From: Magnaporthiopsis rhizophila
Lineage: Eukaryota; Ascomycota; Sordariomycetes; Magnaporthales; Magnaporthaceae
Length of the DNA: 64,000 nt
NCBI GenBank assembly: GCA_003049465.1
Contig: PYSS01000071.1
Coordinates: 134,279-198,278 of the forward strand
Direction of reading: 5' to 3'
Part shown: in pieces, positions 32,701 to 44,982 of the stretch
Layout: every line of letters begins with the position of its first letter
Position numbering within the stretch: position 1 is the stretch's first letter
Notes under the pieces: generated by a model
What the model was told of the DNA's origin: nothing
Seen by the model: the letters and a program-made list of their open reading frames with translations, nothing else
The model's database searches: none
Made by a program: the position numbers and the translations under genes

Positions 32701-33718
32701 CACCAGCCCACACACACCCAACAAGCACAACCGACGTGTTGATCAGCAGCCAAGCCCTCCTCCTCCGCTTGCGCACCCGCCCATCAACCATCTCGGACCG
32801 GCTGGCCAAGGTACCGCTCCACGACGCCCCCTGTCCAACACCCAGCCACCTCGCCCAGCCCCAAACAGCATGGCCCACCCCCAGGCCCAGAAGCACCGCG
32901 TACGCAGTCCAACTCACCGCCGGGTGGCGCGCAAACCCATGCGCCACGTACGCCAGCCCGACGTCGGCGCTGTCGCCCTCTACCAGCAGCGGTAGCACGC
33001 GGTTCACTCCCGCGTGCGCCAGCACCGCCGCCGCCGCGCCATAACCCGCCAATGCCGTCGTCGACACGGTCGGCCAGGGGCTGTAGCGGGGCGGCTGCGA
33101 GTTTTTGCTGCTTCCCGAGGCGTGGTGCAGCGGCAGCAGCGCATGTGCGGGCGTGGCGCCGCCGTAGCGCTGCAGGTTCTGCGAGCGGCGCACCAGGCGG
33201 AGCACCATTCCCGAGGCGACGTGCGCGACTAGCGGGATGGTGACGAGCAGCGGCTCCGACAGCCGGGTCTGGTAAATCTCGCGCGAGAGCAGAAGATACG
33301 ACTCGGACGCGGCGACGGATTGCGTGACGAGCGGCACAAGAGAAGTCGTCGCCAGGTGCACCGAGGCAAAGATTGTGAAGGTGTAGGACGACCAGCGCTG
33401 GATCCTTGTTACTGCAGCGAGCAAAGCGTGTCAGCCGGCTGGCAGGCAGGATCAACACCGACACCGGACGCGGAGGGAGCCGGCCGTACAATACCATACC
33501 GGGCCGTGACCGGTGCCGCTCAGGCCTAGCGAGGCGGTTGTGCTGCCTGTGCTGCTGACGCCGCCCCGGGACCTTGTCGACCCTGAGCTGGCATCATCTT
33601 TCTCGGGCAGCTCTGGCAGGTCCTTCTCGCTGTCCATGGGCGACGGCTCGAGCTCTAGTAGTGAGAAGATGGTGTCTTGTGACGCCCTCCGGCGCAAGGA
33701 CCTGGAGTAGCGGTCCAT
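32615..33718 (-). CDS. MCP1: MCP1-type mitochondrial adapter protein
   Basis: Two exons, 33718-33490 and 33411-32615, joined by a 78-nt intron (GTACGG donor, GCTGAC branch, GCTGCAG acceptor). The junction gives GHGPVWYLTRIQRWSSYTFT. The product is about 341 aa. Exon 1 encodes a Ser/acidic soluble N-terminus (MDRYSRSLRRRASQDTIFSL). The rest is hydrophobic: SYTFTIFASVHLATTSLVP, EPLLVTIPLVAHVASGMVLR, ATVSTTALAG-like and WTAYAVLLGLGVGHAVWGW segments, i.e. about five membrane passes, matching the MCP1 transmembrane domain (formerly DUF1691). In yeast Mcp1 is a mitochondrial outer-membrane protein that recruits Vps13 and suppresses ERMES loss. The last 20 codons are part of a repeat reiterated downstream. 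Divergent from the C2H2 gene. Confidence 0.88.
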
Positions 33719-34082
33719 GGCTGTGGTGTCGCTGCCCCCGCCTTGGGAACTGGACTTTTTTTTTTTTTTCTTTTTCTTCTCAGGACCGGTCTGATCGTCG
33801 AGTTTCTGCCGGAATTTGCTGTTGGGGCTATCAATCCTGCGCACCTGAATGGCCCCGTCAGTTTTGGTGGGACACATGGCGGGCCCCAGGCCCATCGACC
33901 TGCCACTGACATCAGTCACCCCACATCCCACGTGTGGGTCAAGCAGCCGCCAGCATTCTCCCGCAATTGATTCTGGAGCATGCTTCACCACCCAAACAAC
34001 CTCAAAAGTCGACGACGAGCCACGCTCGTTTCGCCGAACCCACCTCCTCTTCCCTCCTTGATCACCTCTCGCCTCCTCCACC
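33719..34082. promoter_or_regulatory. Bidirectional promoter, MCP1 / C2H2 gene
   Basis: 364 bp separate the two divergent start codons. Contains a T/C tract (33757-33780) and no canonical TATA. An open minus-strand frame continues upstream through it, but the conserved protein starts at 33718. Confidence 0.5.
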
Positions 34083-34756
34083 ATGGCGCCGGTAAGCTCC
34101 CATCGCCTGCATCCCATCGCCATCCCATCGCCCGTCGCCACATCCCTGACTGACTCCCACAGCGACACCAAACCCTCCCGCCGGCCCAGACCACGTCGGC
34201 CCGCGCGGCCATGCAGTCCTTCTACTGCCAGCTCTGCACCAAGGGCTACTCTCGCATGAACGACTACGAGGCCCACCTCTCGTCCTACGACCACTCCCAC
34301 AAGCAGCGCCTCAAGGACATGAAGGCCATGGTCCGCGACTCGGGAGCCGCCGCCCGCGCCCGCAAGGCCGAGGCCAAGGCCGACGGCGCCATCGTCAGCG
34401 TCAAGATCGAGACCGAGGGCGGCGGAGGAGGAGCAAGTGGTGGCGGGGCATTCAAAAAGAGCGGGTTCAAGAAGACGGGCTTCAAGACCGCCGCCTTTGT
34501 GCGCGCCGATCAGCCCGCCGCCCCTGGGCCCGAAGCTCAGGCCGCAGGCGAGACGAGTGACCGGACGCCCGAGGCTATCGAGATCGCGAGCACATCCCCA
34601 TCTTTCGTCACCACCACCGCCCCAGCGACCGTGGCATCGACTCTGGCGCCGTCAGACACATCAGACACCGTATCGCTGGGCGACCAGCACCAAGAACCCG
34701 AGAGCGACGACGACGTGGGCTACGAAATGTACGACCCCCGGATTCCGACCGATTGA
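34083..34756 (+). CDS. C2H2 zinc-finger protein (GPATCH8/ZNF804-like finger)
   Basis: A 9-nt first exon (34083-34091, MAP) and a 71-nt intron (GTAAGC, CTGAC branch, CCACAG) precede exon 2 (34163-34756). The product is 200 aa. One zinc finger is visible: FYCQLCTKGYSRMNDYEAHL with the ligating pair His...His in HLSSYDHSHKQRLKDM, then RDSGAAARARKAEAKADGA. This finger with the HKQRLKDMK continuation is found in nuclear RNA-associated proteins. The remainder is Gly-rich, then Pro/Ala/Ser/Thr-rich with an acidic C-terminus (EPESDDDVGYEMYDPRIPTD). Probably nuclear; a role in splicing is inference from relatives. Confidence 0.8.
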
Positions 34757-35074
34757 GGTGAAATTTCTGCTAGACCAGGTGAAATGGTACAGGGTGGCTA
34801 CAGGGTAGGTCGGTTTGACTTGACAGCCGACAGCGACTGACCCAAGGTCCACCCACCCTGCAAACTGCCCGGTTCACAATGCACGCCCAGTTCACGACTT
34901 GGATATGGCGACAAAACACGACGAACTTGAGAATTTCGACCAAGCACACCAATTCACACATCCCGGATGCCCCTCACAGCAATATACAGTAAACACCAAC
35001 GCAGCACACGCCGGCGGGCGACCACCAAGAAAAAAGGAACGAACAAAAAAAACAACAACAGACCAGCACAGCGA
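34757..35074. other. Convergent intergenic region
   Basis: 318 bp between the stops of the C2H2 gene (+) and the Zn2Cys6 gene (-), shared 3' flanks. A-rich at 35025-35060. No gene. Confidence 0.5.
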
Positions 35075-38000
35075 CTACTGTTGCTGCCCGTGTGGACTCG
35101 CCGTCGCAGGCCAATTGTTCGGTGGACTGAACCCCGACAGGTCCCTCTCCAACATGCCCATCATGGACAAATTGGTCGAGAACCAATCACCCAGCTGCGC
35201 ATTGTGGAACATCTCCATGCCGCCAGCCGCCGCCGCCGGCATCTGCCCCCCTGCTGCTGCCCCTGCGCTCACCGCCCCGGCCACGTCGGCAGCGGTGGCT
35301 GGTACGCCGTTGGGCCCTGGCATGAAACCCAGGTCGCGCAGGTACATGTCAAACTCCATGCCGACCGGGTACATGGTCTGGTCCTGCGCGGGCGCCCCGC
35401 CGCCGCCCACCACCTCACCTCCGGGTTCGCTGACGCCCATCTGCGCCTGCGTCGCCGCCGCCGCTTTCTTGGTCTCGAGGTACATGTTTGCCACGTTGGA
35501 GAGCGCGTTACAGAGCCGGTGCAGCTTGCTGATGGGCTCCGACACCTCGCGCAGGCCCTCGAGCCCGGCCGTGAAGCTGTGCAGCCGGCCCAGGTCCGCC
35601 ATGTCGGCCGTCTCGATGACGTGGCAGAAGAGGACGATGAAGGGGATAAATGGGGCGTACAGGATGGTCCTACGCAAAAAGTGCATGTCTGCGTTAGCTA
35701 TCTCCAATGGAAAGAGGAAGATGTTGAGACGAAAAAAAACGTACCAGTGCACATAGGCTGCCGCCATGTCCTTGCTCTCTGCCATCATCTGCATGCATCC
35801 CTGATGCGCCGCCATCGACTCGCGTGCAGCGTCGATGCACTCAAAGCTGAAGGTGCTCGAGACGCCACGGCCTTGGTGGCCGTGGCCGGCAGACACGCTA
35901 CTACCAGGCCCCGCAGGCACAGGCACGTCGGGCGGGATGGCGCGGTAGCAGAGCGCAATGGAGCTCAAGAACGAGACGTCGTCCGACTTGGTCAAGATAT
36001 CGATCAGCGCCGTCTCGTACGGCTTGGACGGGTCGGGCGGCGGCTTCTTGTCGTCTGCGCGCAAGGCCGGCACGAGCACGCGCAGCTCCCGCAGCTCGGC
36101 CACCAGCTCGACGACGGTGCGGACGCGCGCGTCCATAGGACGCTGTAGGGCGGCGGGGCTGTAGAGCTCGTCGTACATGCGCCCCTGGACGCGCGCGTGC
36201 CGGATCCACACGTTGAGCGTGTCGCGGTACTCTTCCCACTCGCGTATGGGGCCGACCTGCCAGGGCACCGTGATGTCGTAGTCCCGGATCACAGACGGCC
36301 GCCCCAGCCGCAGCGCCAGGCCCTTGTCGAGCGTGTACGTGAACCAGAAGAGCACGAGCCGCTTGGCCTGCTCGTATGCGTCTCGGTTGCTGAGGCCGCT
36401 GTTGTTGTTGCCGTTGTTGTTGTTGTTGCCGCTGCCGCCGATCGAGGAGCCTCTTGACGACTGCGGTAGCTCTTGACTCTCAGAGGGCGCCGGCAGGGCC
36501 CGGTGGTAGCCCATGGTCAGGCACAGCTGGCTTGCGGCGCAGTTGAGCTGCCAGGCCAGCGACGGCTTGGCGATCTCGACGGCGTAGCTGGACCCCAGCA
36601 GCAGGGCTTCGACATTCTCGCGCCTGGCCGGCTGGATCAGGCTGAAGTGCGCCAGCACCGTCTCGAGGCTGTCGCGGCACATGGCCTCGTAGCGCTGGTA
36701 GTCGGCGGCCAGGGCCGGGTCGCGCTCCTGCTCGGTGCAGGCGCGCTCCTGCATGATGTAAAACAGCCCGGCCACGGTGATGATGAAGCTCGCCTGCGAG
36801 TAGTCCTCGGTGGCAAAGTAGACTCGGCGGCAGTGCTCCGTGAACTCCTCGACCCCGATGAAGGAGCACATGAGCGTGAAGCTGACGGGCGTGAACTCTG
36901 GAAGCAGCGTCAAGGGGTGGTTGGCCCGCGTTAGCCCCTCGCGTCTTTTGTTCTTTGCTGCCACTGCCGCTGCTGGTGGTGGGGGAAGGTGAGGATGATG
37001 AGGGTCCACCACACCACTACCACGAGACGACGGGGTCTTTGTGGACAGCGGCAGGCTGAGGTGGTTGGAGAGGCGGATCGTGTCGGTAGGGCAACAAGGG
37101 GAGCAGTTGGAGGACGAGAACACGCCGCCCCCGCCGCCGCCGCGACAATAAGACGACGACGACGACGAAGACGACGGTCCCCCTCCTCCTCCCGCCTGGG
37201 GCTCGGGAGGGACACATGGGCACGACGAACGCGAGGCGGCATTTGCCTTGAACTCCCTCAGGATCGCGACGACGACCCTGAGCGGCGGCATGGCCAGGTC
37301 CTTGAGGCCGCCCTTGGGCAGCGGCTTCTGGTTGGGGAATCGGATGTCGGCCATGGTCGAGGTGCGCCGCTGCATGTGCACAATCTGCTGCAGCGACGAC
37401 AGCGCCGAGTGCATGCTGGGGTCCAGGCTCGAGTCGAGAGACGTGCGTCCGACGGCGTGGTGCAAAAACTCGGACGCGAACACGGTGTGGGCCGTGATGG
37501 ACGACTCGCCCTCGAATGGCGACTCGGCGTAGCCGTCTTCGTCGTCGTCGTCGCCGCACTCGCCCCCCTCCTCGCCGGGGCCGCCACCACCAGCACCGCC
37601 GGGTCCGCAGCTGCTAGTGCCGCACTCCTCGGCCAGCGACGGCGTCAGATCGCGCGACTGGCACGACGCCGGCGGTGTGGCCCGGACATCGGCCAAGTCC
37701 GACGACATGCCCGATGACAAGGCCCCGCTCGCGGCGTGGTGGCCATTCTGGATCAGCGATATGAGGCTGCGTATGGACTGCTCGATACGGCCTAGCCGCT
37801 CGTCGATCTGGTCAATCTTCCTCTCGCTGCGTGTGGGGGCGACGCCAACGGGAAGCCATGGTTAGTTTTGGAGCCTCAACGAAACAGGGCTAGCACGCGC
37901 ACTTGACGGGAGACGGGGTGGCATGCTGCAAGCCAAGATGCAGCCCAAGCACTGGCGTGGCGTTGGCGTTGGAAAAGGTCGGTTCGGCTCAGCTGACCAT

Positions 38001-38745
38001 CGAGTTTATTTCAACAAGTCTTCTTGGCAAGCATACCAACCATGGCAAGTCACCGCACACATGGGCACCAGGCCACATGCAACATCCATTTGGGGCAAGG
38101 GGTGACGGTCTCGGCAGCGGGGACGGGCGAGGGATCCCGCAGATCCGGCAGTCCGGGCGCCCCGGTGTCCGAAAGCTTGAAAAGGGGAAGGGGACGGATG
38201 AAAAGAAAGAAGAGTGAAGAAAAGAAACAGCAGCGAAGAAAAGAAAGAGAAACCACCGGGAACTTACTACTGGGTGGAGATCAACACCCTCTGGCGCGGC
38301 TCCTTGGGCCGCTGGCCGATGCCGGTTGACGAGCATTGGCGCCTGGCTGTCGTGCAGTTGGAGCATGGCGTAGCCTTGTCACATCGGATCTGTACGGCAC
38401 CGGCCGGGAGGGTACGACGTTCCCGGCAGATCGTGTGAGCCCGATCCGTCCGCTTGTTTATCGTCGATCGACGGGCGGGGAAGCACAGCCACGGAGCCAC
38501 CACGAAGCTAGGTACGCACCTTTCTGACTCGACATTGATCGCACTGAGCATGTCAAAGAAATGTCGGATGCCATCAGTCCCGTGTGTTCTTGTTTCCATT
38601 GTCCGAAGCAAGCCTAGCCTCGCCCGATTCGTCGGGTGCGCAAAGAAACCCCGAGGCTGCAGGATGAGGTCAAGAACAGCCTTACCGCGCGCCGCAGTGA
38701 GCCGTCACCGTCGTCACCCATGTCTTTTGTAGGCGAAGTGTCCAT
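35075..38745 (-). CDS. Zn2Cys6 fungal-specific transcription factor (zinc cluster incomplete as read)
   Basis: Proposed exons: 38745-38686 (MDTSPTKDMGDDGDGSLRRA), 38389-38268, 37826-35745 and 35669-35075. Junctions use GTAAGT and GTACGT donors; STQY-ERKIDQIDERLG and HW-TILYAPF read cleanly. The cluster shows only its second part, IRCDKATPCSNCTTARRQC. The preceding in-frame codons give TICRERR plus TLPAGAVQ, so one Cys of the usual C-x2-C is not seen and an exon boundary there is unresolved. A coiled coil (DQIDERLGRIEQSIRSLISL) follows. The Fungal_trans domain is clear: LAWQLNCAASQLCLTMGYHR, RLVLFWFTYTLDKGLALRLG, RPSVIRDYDI. The Ala/Gly/Met/Gln-rich C-terminus suits an activation region. The 75-nt last intron is in frame and stop-free. 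Target genes unknown. Confidence 0.8.
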
Positions 38746-38769
38746 CTGATCTGATGTGAGGGAGGGTGG

Positions 38770-38922
38770 GTGGCTGGATGAGAGAGGAAGAAAAAAAAAA
38801 AAAAAAGAAAAAAAAAAAAAGACGAGGAGAAAAAGAAACGGACAAATTGGAGGTAGTTGACGAAAAGAAGAGGAGTCGAGAATTGTGAATTGAGAATTGA
38901 GAATTGAGAATTGAGAATTGAG
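38770..38922. repeat. A-tract plus (AATTGAG)n microsatellite
   Basis: Purine-rich A runs at 38790-38820 are followed by six copies of a 7-bp AATTGAG unit (38878-38922). These lie in the leader/promoter of the Zn2Cys6 gene. Confidence 0.85.
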
Positions 38923-41046
38923 GCACAAGCGCTGCAGCCGAGATGACGTGGCGCTAGATGGGGTACCTGAGAAACTGGAGAAGGTGTGGGCGAAGCTTAT
39001 TCCAACCGCGACGACAGGAGGAAGGTGCAGTCGAGACGGAGCATTATACAACGGGTTCGCCCTTGCAAAACAAATCCCCGTCAGGGGAAATCTCCGGGCG
39101 ATGATTCAATCAACCGACCAGGCACCGATCTACCAAAAGCAAGCAAACAGGTTGATCAATGCGATCGACTCCTGAGCATAGCAGCAGCAGGAAAGTTGAA
39201 TAGAGTGGCTTCTTTCTTTTTTTTTTTTGCATCGGCTTCCGCGGAGGGCGACAGGGGAGGCGCGTCATGTTTCGACGAGTTGCTCCAGGATCACCCAGTC
39301 AGGACAACAGGAGAAGGAGAAAAAAAGCAGAGCACGTGCGACGACCGTACCAGAACAGAGTCATGCCCTCGGAGGCTTGCCTGTGCAGAATGCGACGGCA
39401 TCGAGGGTGCGGCTCAATTTCCTTTTTGAGACTTTTTTTTTCGGCTTCTATTTTCCCTGGACCGCGCGCAAACCGCAGGACTTGTACAAAGACCACGTTG
39501 CGGCTTAAAATGAGTTTGGCGCCACGTCTTTGTTGATTTTTGCCCTCTTGGATAGAGGTCGGTAGTTAAGTAACGTCGGGGAGTTGCCTAGATAGACCAA
39601 CAAAGCGGGCAAAAAGGCAAAAAGAAGGGGTCAGAGAGGGGGCCGGCTGAAACGCGGGAGTCGCGACGTTCAGTCAATGGGCTCACTCGATTTGGCCTGA
39701 TGCGCCGGCGGTTTGTCTCGGCGGGCAGATCAAGCATTCCCGATCGCGCTCGGGCCTTTGGCCTCAGTGCATGGGAACCGGTATTACAGAAGGATGGTCG
39801 CCGATATCATACCCCCGGCGTCGCGTCCGAGCGTTCGGATATAGTTGGCGGTCCTTTTCTTTCGTTCTGGCTCGGGCAAGCTCATTGACCACGTTTGCCA
39901 AGGGGACGCCCGCCTAACACGGCCCCCAACATAAGAACATGCACCTCGCAGCAGCGCGCCACTCGAAATACTTCTTGCTCGTTAAAGCCGACGCAAACAA
40001 AAAAGACAATAAACGTCGAATAAAAAAAAGGCAGAAAAATAGCGAAACGTTTTGGGAATTATCTCTTTAACTTTCTGGTGGCTTTCATTTTGTCAGGTGG
40101 TCCTGATGTGGCGAGCGATCCAAGCGGCGCACCTGTTGCGGTGCAGGGGTGCATGTTTGTTATGTGGCTACATACTTCACCTGGGTGACACGTCTGCATA
40201 TCGACGGGCACGCGCATGTCAGCAGCAGGGCAGCGCGTCTCGACAGCCAGCCGTCCGTCCTTCTCGGTGGCCCATACCCGCATGGCAGGCTGACGACTCA
40301 TTGGGCGACCTGGCGAGGCGAGAGGGAGGAAAACTCATGTCAAATGTAGGGCTATCACCCTCAAGTGTCATTCGATGCCCGTCCGCAAATCACCGTTTAT
40401 AAGCAGCACACCAAGGATAAAACTGGGGATCCTTTCCCTTTCTCGGCGGACAGCATCTAACGGATGCAGGACAAACGGTGCGTGGAATACTATGTGCCGC
40501 TTCTGCCTGGTCGTTCGTCTCAGGGTGAGGCTGAAGCTGCCTTGTTGGTGCTTCTCGCGAACACCTGCCTTGTTTTTGTTGCCCCTGCTCCTATCACACA
40601 GGGACGAGGTCCCCGCGTGTCAGACGTCGGCGACGGCTGTCTGCAGAGGCGACAAAGACTGACCTGCCCATGTGAACATGGTGCAGCGCAGTAAAAGTGA
40701 GATCACGTATAGAGTAGCACAGCAGGGGGCCTATCAAGGTAATATTGGTAGCACAGAGACGCCGGTGAATCATTCGGTGAGGAGTGGAGTAAACGGTCCG
40801 GCGCTGTTTTTTTCTCGATGCTGTGTGCCCGCGTCGAAACGAGGCAACGCACTCTCGACCTATGAGCATCCGCCTCACAACCAGGGGCGATAAGAAACGA
40901 GCACTCGGCAAAACCCCGCCTCACATCCATAAACGATAAGAAACCCTGCCCTGCCGTGTTACCGCCTATCCTGTGTTGGCCTTTCTTGATACAACTTGGC
41001 CCTTTGTGACACAACAGCGGCCGGCTTTCCTGCTCGCCAGGAAAAA

Positions 41047-41048
41047 CN

Positions 41049-41127
<79 letters not shown>

Positions 41128-41153
41128 ACCCCCCCCCCCCCCCCCCCCCCCCC
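41047..41153. repeat. 107-base C tract with one N and one A
   Basis: All C except N at 41048 and A at 41128. On the minus strand it is a G tract. The N and the extreme length make the true length doubtful. Confidence 0.9.
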
Positions 41154-43401
41154 ACAAAAGCATTTCGACCAACGCCAGAAACCAATCAAACCCGCACTGC
41201 TTTGCACGCCTTCACACGACTGTGAGGGGGCCCTGCTGCTGCCGTGGAGAGTACAAAGATTGTCCTAGATTTGCCCAGGATGTGATATTCCAACCTCCCG
41301 TGTGGGAATTGCAGGCCTGTTTGTATATGCAGGACGCGTTCAGGACTTTTGTCGGGAGCGAGCACAGGACATGGGGACAAAGAGTGACGACCATCAAAGA
41401 TCCCCCGGACGAACGGCGGGTGCGGCGCGACCATCCTAGCGCCGTCTGCGAAAGCCCCACCTAACATTTCCTCCTAGTCACATACATGTCAGGTACCGAT
41501 AGGACGGCGCTGTTCATACATATTACTGTACTAACGCGGTCCAAAGAAGCCTACCGCCATTCACATCAGCGGCTGCGCTCCCGGTCGGGAGGCTGCAGTT
41601 GACGTAGCTGCTGGCCATGCGTTTTTCGATGCTGGCGGCCGAGCTGTGATCTGGGGGCATGGCTGTTAATGCCCAACTGTGGGGTCGCCATTCACAAAGA
41701 AAAAAAAAGCAGAAGCAAAGAAAAAAAAAAAAACAAGTCCGAAGTTTCAACGACAATCGCCGACCCCCGGACCCCTCCATAGAGTGACATCCCGGGTGTG
41801 GTCAATTGACACTTGCTGTCTCAGTGCAGGCCTGTCCACGAGGGCTGCAAGAGGTGATCATGCTAAACACGGCCGGCGTGGGGTGTCGTCAGGTGGTGCT
41901 GTCTGGGATGTCCCAGTTCAGCCACCATCCCCGCCGCTACCCCTCGTTTTCCTTGTACTTTGGCGGGGGTGGTGTTAGACGCCCCGTGCTGATGGTTCAT
42001 GTTTGCGAGGCCAGAATCGAGTGGGCACGGACGGCGGCGCGTGGAGGAGAAGAAAGGAAAGCCCAAGGTTCCAACCGCCCCGACAAAACGCCCAACTTGG
42101 AACCCTGCCTGCGCCTCCCGTCAAGCGCCCCCTCCATTTTTGTGCTAACCCCACATGCCACCAACAACGCTAAAACCTCCCACTGCCGGCGGACAGCGGC
42201 TGCCTGCCTGCATCCATGATCAGTGTGGCAGCAAGCGTCGAGGCAGTCCGCACTTGTGGCAGATGCCAAAAAAAAGTTTATGCGGATGCCTTCTTTGTAG
42301 CCTGGACGTTGCTGCCGGATTTCACATTGTCAAGTCATAAATGTCCACGTTCTCGAACCTCGACCACGGGCGTAAAAAGATGCGAAGAGATTAGAAGCAT
42401 GGGGCCTTTCCCCCCACTCCCTTGCAGGCCCAATCCGAAAGGGCAAGGGGTTGTTGGCTGCAAGGAGGGGACGGCACTGCTGCTGCGGTGCCTGGGCCTT
42501 TTTGCCAATTGGAAACCCGGGAAGACGCAGATCAGCTGCGGTGCCCGCCGCGGGGAGCAGAGCAGAGGCTACCACACGATAAGGGATCGAGTCTCCCGTC
42601 TCTGCTCGGGGTCTCGGTGCACTCACTTCTCTCATTGACAGTTCGTCCGAGGCCGAAAGCGAATCTGGCATTGTGAACTTTGTGCGTGCCGTACGTCTCT
42701 CACGAGTTAAATCCGTTTGTTCCGAACAGCTTGTCGAGATGGCTTGGCTCTCCCGACGAAGCCGGCAGCTGAAGATAAGTACCTCTCCGTGCCCACACGG
42801 AGTACATCAACACCCCCCGGACGCGGGACTTTATCGATAAAAAAAAAAGCAGGAGGCGGCAGAACAAAAGTGTTTCGGCTTGACGCGGCGTCTTGCCAAT
42901 GCCATCATCTGATTTGTCTGCCCACGCAGCTCACTTCAATGCCCAACGATCATTAAGAAAGGGTTGCCTCGTCCAAGGGTGACTCACAAACACGTGAATT
43001 GCCTTGATTTACGCCCCTTGTCGCAGGTTTTTATTGGCCAATTCCTGGACGCGTAACTGCCTCTGGAGCCTGGCCTGGCCTGGCTGGCTCACTCGCTCAC
43101 TCTCACGCCCTGTTCATCCCAAGCAATCGATGATGACAAGACTCGGCGGCGATTGGGTTCAATGGCTCTTTTGTACTGGTGCAATCCGTTGACGGTAAAA
43201 AGCACAGACATTCCATCAGTCGGCATTCGGGACTTTAGGTTGCCCCTCCTCCCGTCAGTTGGCTCGAGTCCAGGCGGCGGTAGCCAGCCATGGCCTGGCC
43301 CAGTCCAGTATCCCCACACCCTTTGGCTGGACGAAGGACCTGGTCACCCGACCCCCAATTTGCTGTGGACGAAATGAATTGATTTTTTTTTTGATTGAAT
43401 T

Positions 43402-43478
43402 TTTACTTATTTATCTATTTATTTACCTATTTATCTATTTATTTACTTATTTATTTATTCACTTATTTGTTTACTTAT
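43402..43478. repeat. TTTA microsatellite
   Basis: About 18 imperfect TTTA/TCTA units (ATTTATCTATTTATTTACC-like). Confidence 0.9.
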
Positions 43479-44982
43479 CCTCGGGCTGCAATCAATGCAT
43501 CGGCAGCACAGTTCCTGCGGGACAGCTGGACGTGCGCTGGAGATGCGGCGGTACGTGGACGCCGTCTCCGTTGTCTGTGCTGCCTGCTGTGGCCACTAAC
43601 TGTTGCCGTCATGGACAAGCTCAATTGCCCTTCGTCCCATCCTACAGCATCTGGCGCCTGCTGGCCCTTGTCGGTGACCTCTGACCACGCAGGGACGTGA
43701 CATGGGATGTGGGGCTCGGCTGTGACTCTTTTTTGCTTCCATCACCCGTCCATTTCATCCCCACACGCCACCTTCTTTTGGGGGGCCTGTCCCGCGCTGC
43801 TTAATGTCATCCACGTTGTTCGGGTGTGTACCTTATCTCTCTCTCTGTTCGTCGTCGATGCTGTATTTGCTGGTGCTGGAATGGACCTTGGACCCGACAC
43901 CGGCAATCCAGCGGCTGGCCTACCCGACCGACAATCAATTCTCTCCCCGACACCAGCTCAACAGGCAGCGAGATACTGCAGCCCATGTGCTCATTCCCGA
44001 GACAGGGTGTGTCGATTGGCACTAGCCCACCAGCCTTGGCTCGATTCGGTCGGTACGGCACAGTGTCAACTACCACAGCCTCCTGCGGTGCAAGTACTCC
44101 TTCCCAGCGACCCGGCTCCGCTCCCTCGGTGAAGGTACCTACTCCAAGTACCTACCTCCTCCTGGGCACAGCCCAACCCAGCCTGAAAGTCAAACCCCAG
44201 TGTCTGCTTCACTCAAATCAGTCATTTGTCACTGCCCGCCGTGTGTGTCGCCATGACTTTGCTCACACACCCCATCCATCATCCTCATCCATCGTTGCCT
44301 TCAGGCGCCCCGTCTGCCTTGCCCCTCGCGTCGCTCTCCCTTTCTTTTGTTATCCATCCCTCGTGCCCGCTGTTCTCTTCTCTTCTTCTTCTTCTCCTTC
44401 TCTTTTTACACCGCTTCGCTTGCGCAGGCCCTGGTTCGCCCGAACAAAAGAGCCCACCCGGATTGCCTTCGCCACACCCAACCTTCCATGCACTTCTGGG
44501 GCGGACCGCTCGCGCCTTCCCCACGCTGACAAAAGGAGCCAAGACCACCCCTGCTGCCCAACCGTGTTTGCATTCATCAGCAGCCGTCTGGAACCTGCCA
44601 GCGATAAACCAACAACCGTCCTCCTTTGACTGCCATCTCCTTGCCCATTCTTGCCTGCTACATCAATTGCCTCTCAATCCCGTCAATTGCCCACCGTTTG
44701 GCATTGGCTCTTCGCTGGCGTCTTCTTCGGCTGCGGCGCAAACAAGTCACTTTCCCCAGATCCGCATCCGTCTTACAAAACCCAATTCGGCCAACCACAG
44801 CCAAACACGCTCTGCACGCTGGCTCAGAAGTCGCACTTGATCTTTGCCTCAAAAGACCAGGGCCTCTCGGAGATAATTCCATTGGCTCCGACTTGCTTCG
44901 TCACCCCTGCCTGCCTGCACTGTGCGGTGCTGCCTGCGACAAGCTTCGCGTATAAGTCGCCGTGATTCGCCCCCACGCCATC

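Larger units (their letters stand above)
38923..44982. other. About 6-kb region without recognisable genes
   Basis: Between the Zn2Cys6 gene (-) and the SWIRM gene (+). Frames up to 267 codons exist (43826-44629) but are Ser/Pro/Leu-rich and overlap others. No domains, splice-consistent exons or codon bias seen. It contains the C tract at 41047-41153 and a TTTA microsatellite at 43402-43478. It may hold long upstream regulatory sequence or noncoding RNAs for either gene; nothing in the sequence proves this. Confidence 0.5.

Noticed and set aside
41047..41153. C tract as a telomere or CRISPR-like array
   Set aside because: No TTAGGG-type units and no spacers; it is a plain homopolymer.
43826..44629. 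267-codon frame upstream of the SWIRM gene
   Set aside because: Ser/Pro/Leu-rich, overlaps several other frames in C/T-rich DNA and shows no domain.
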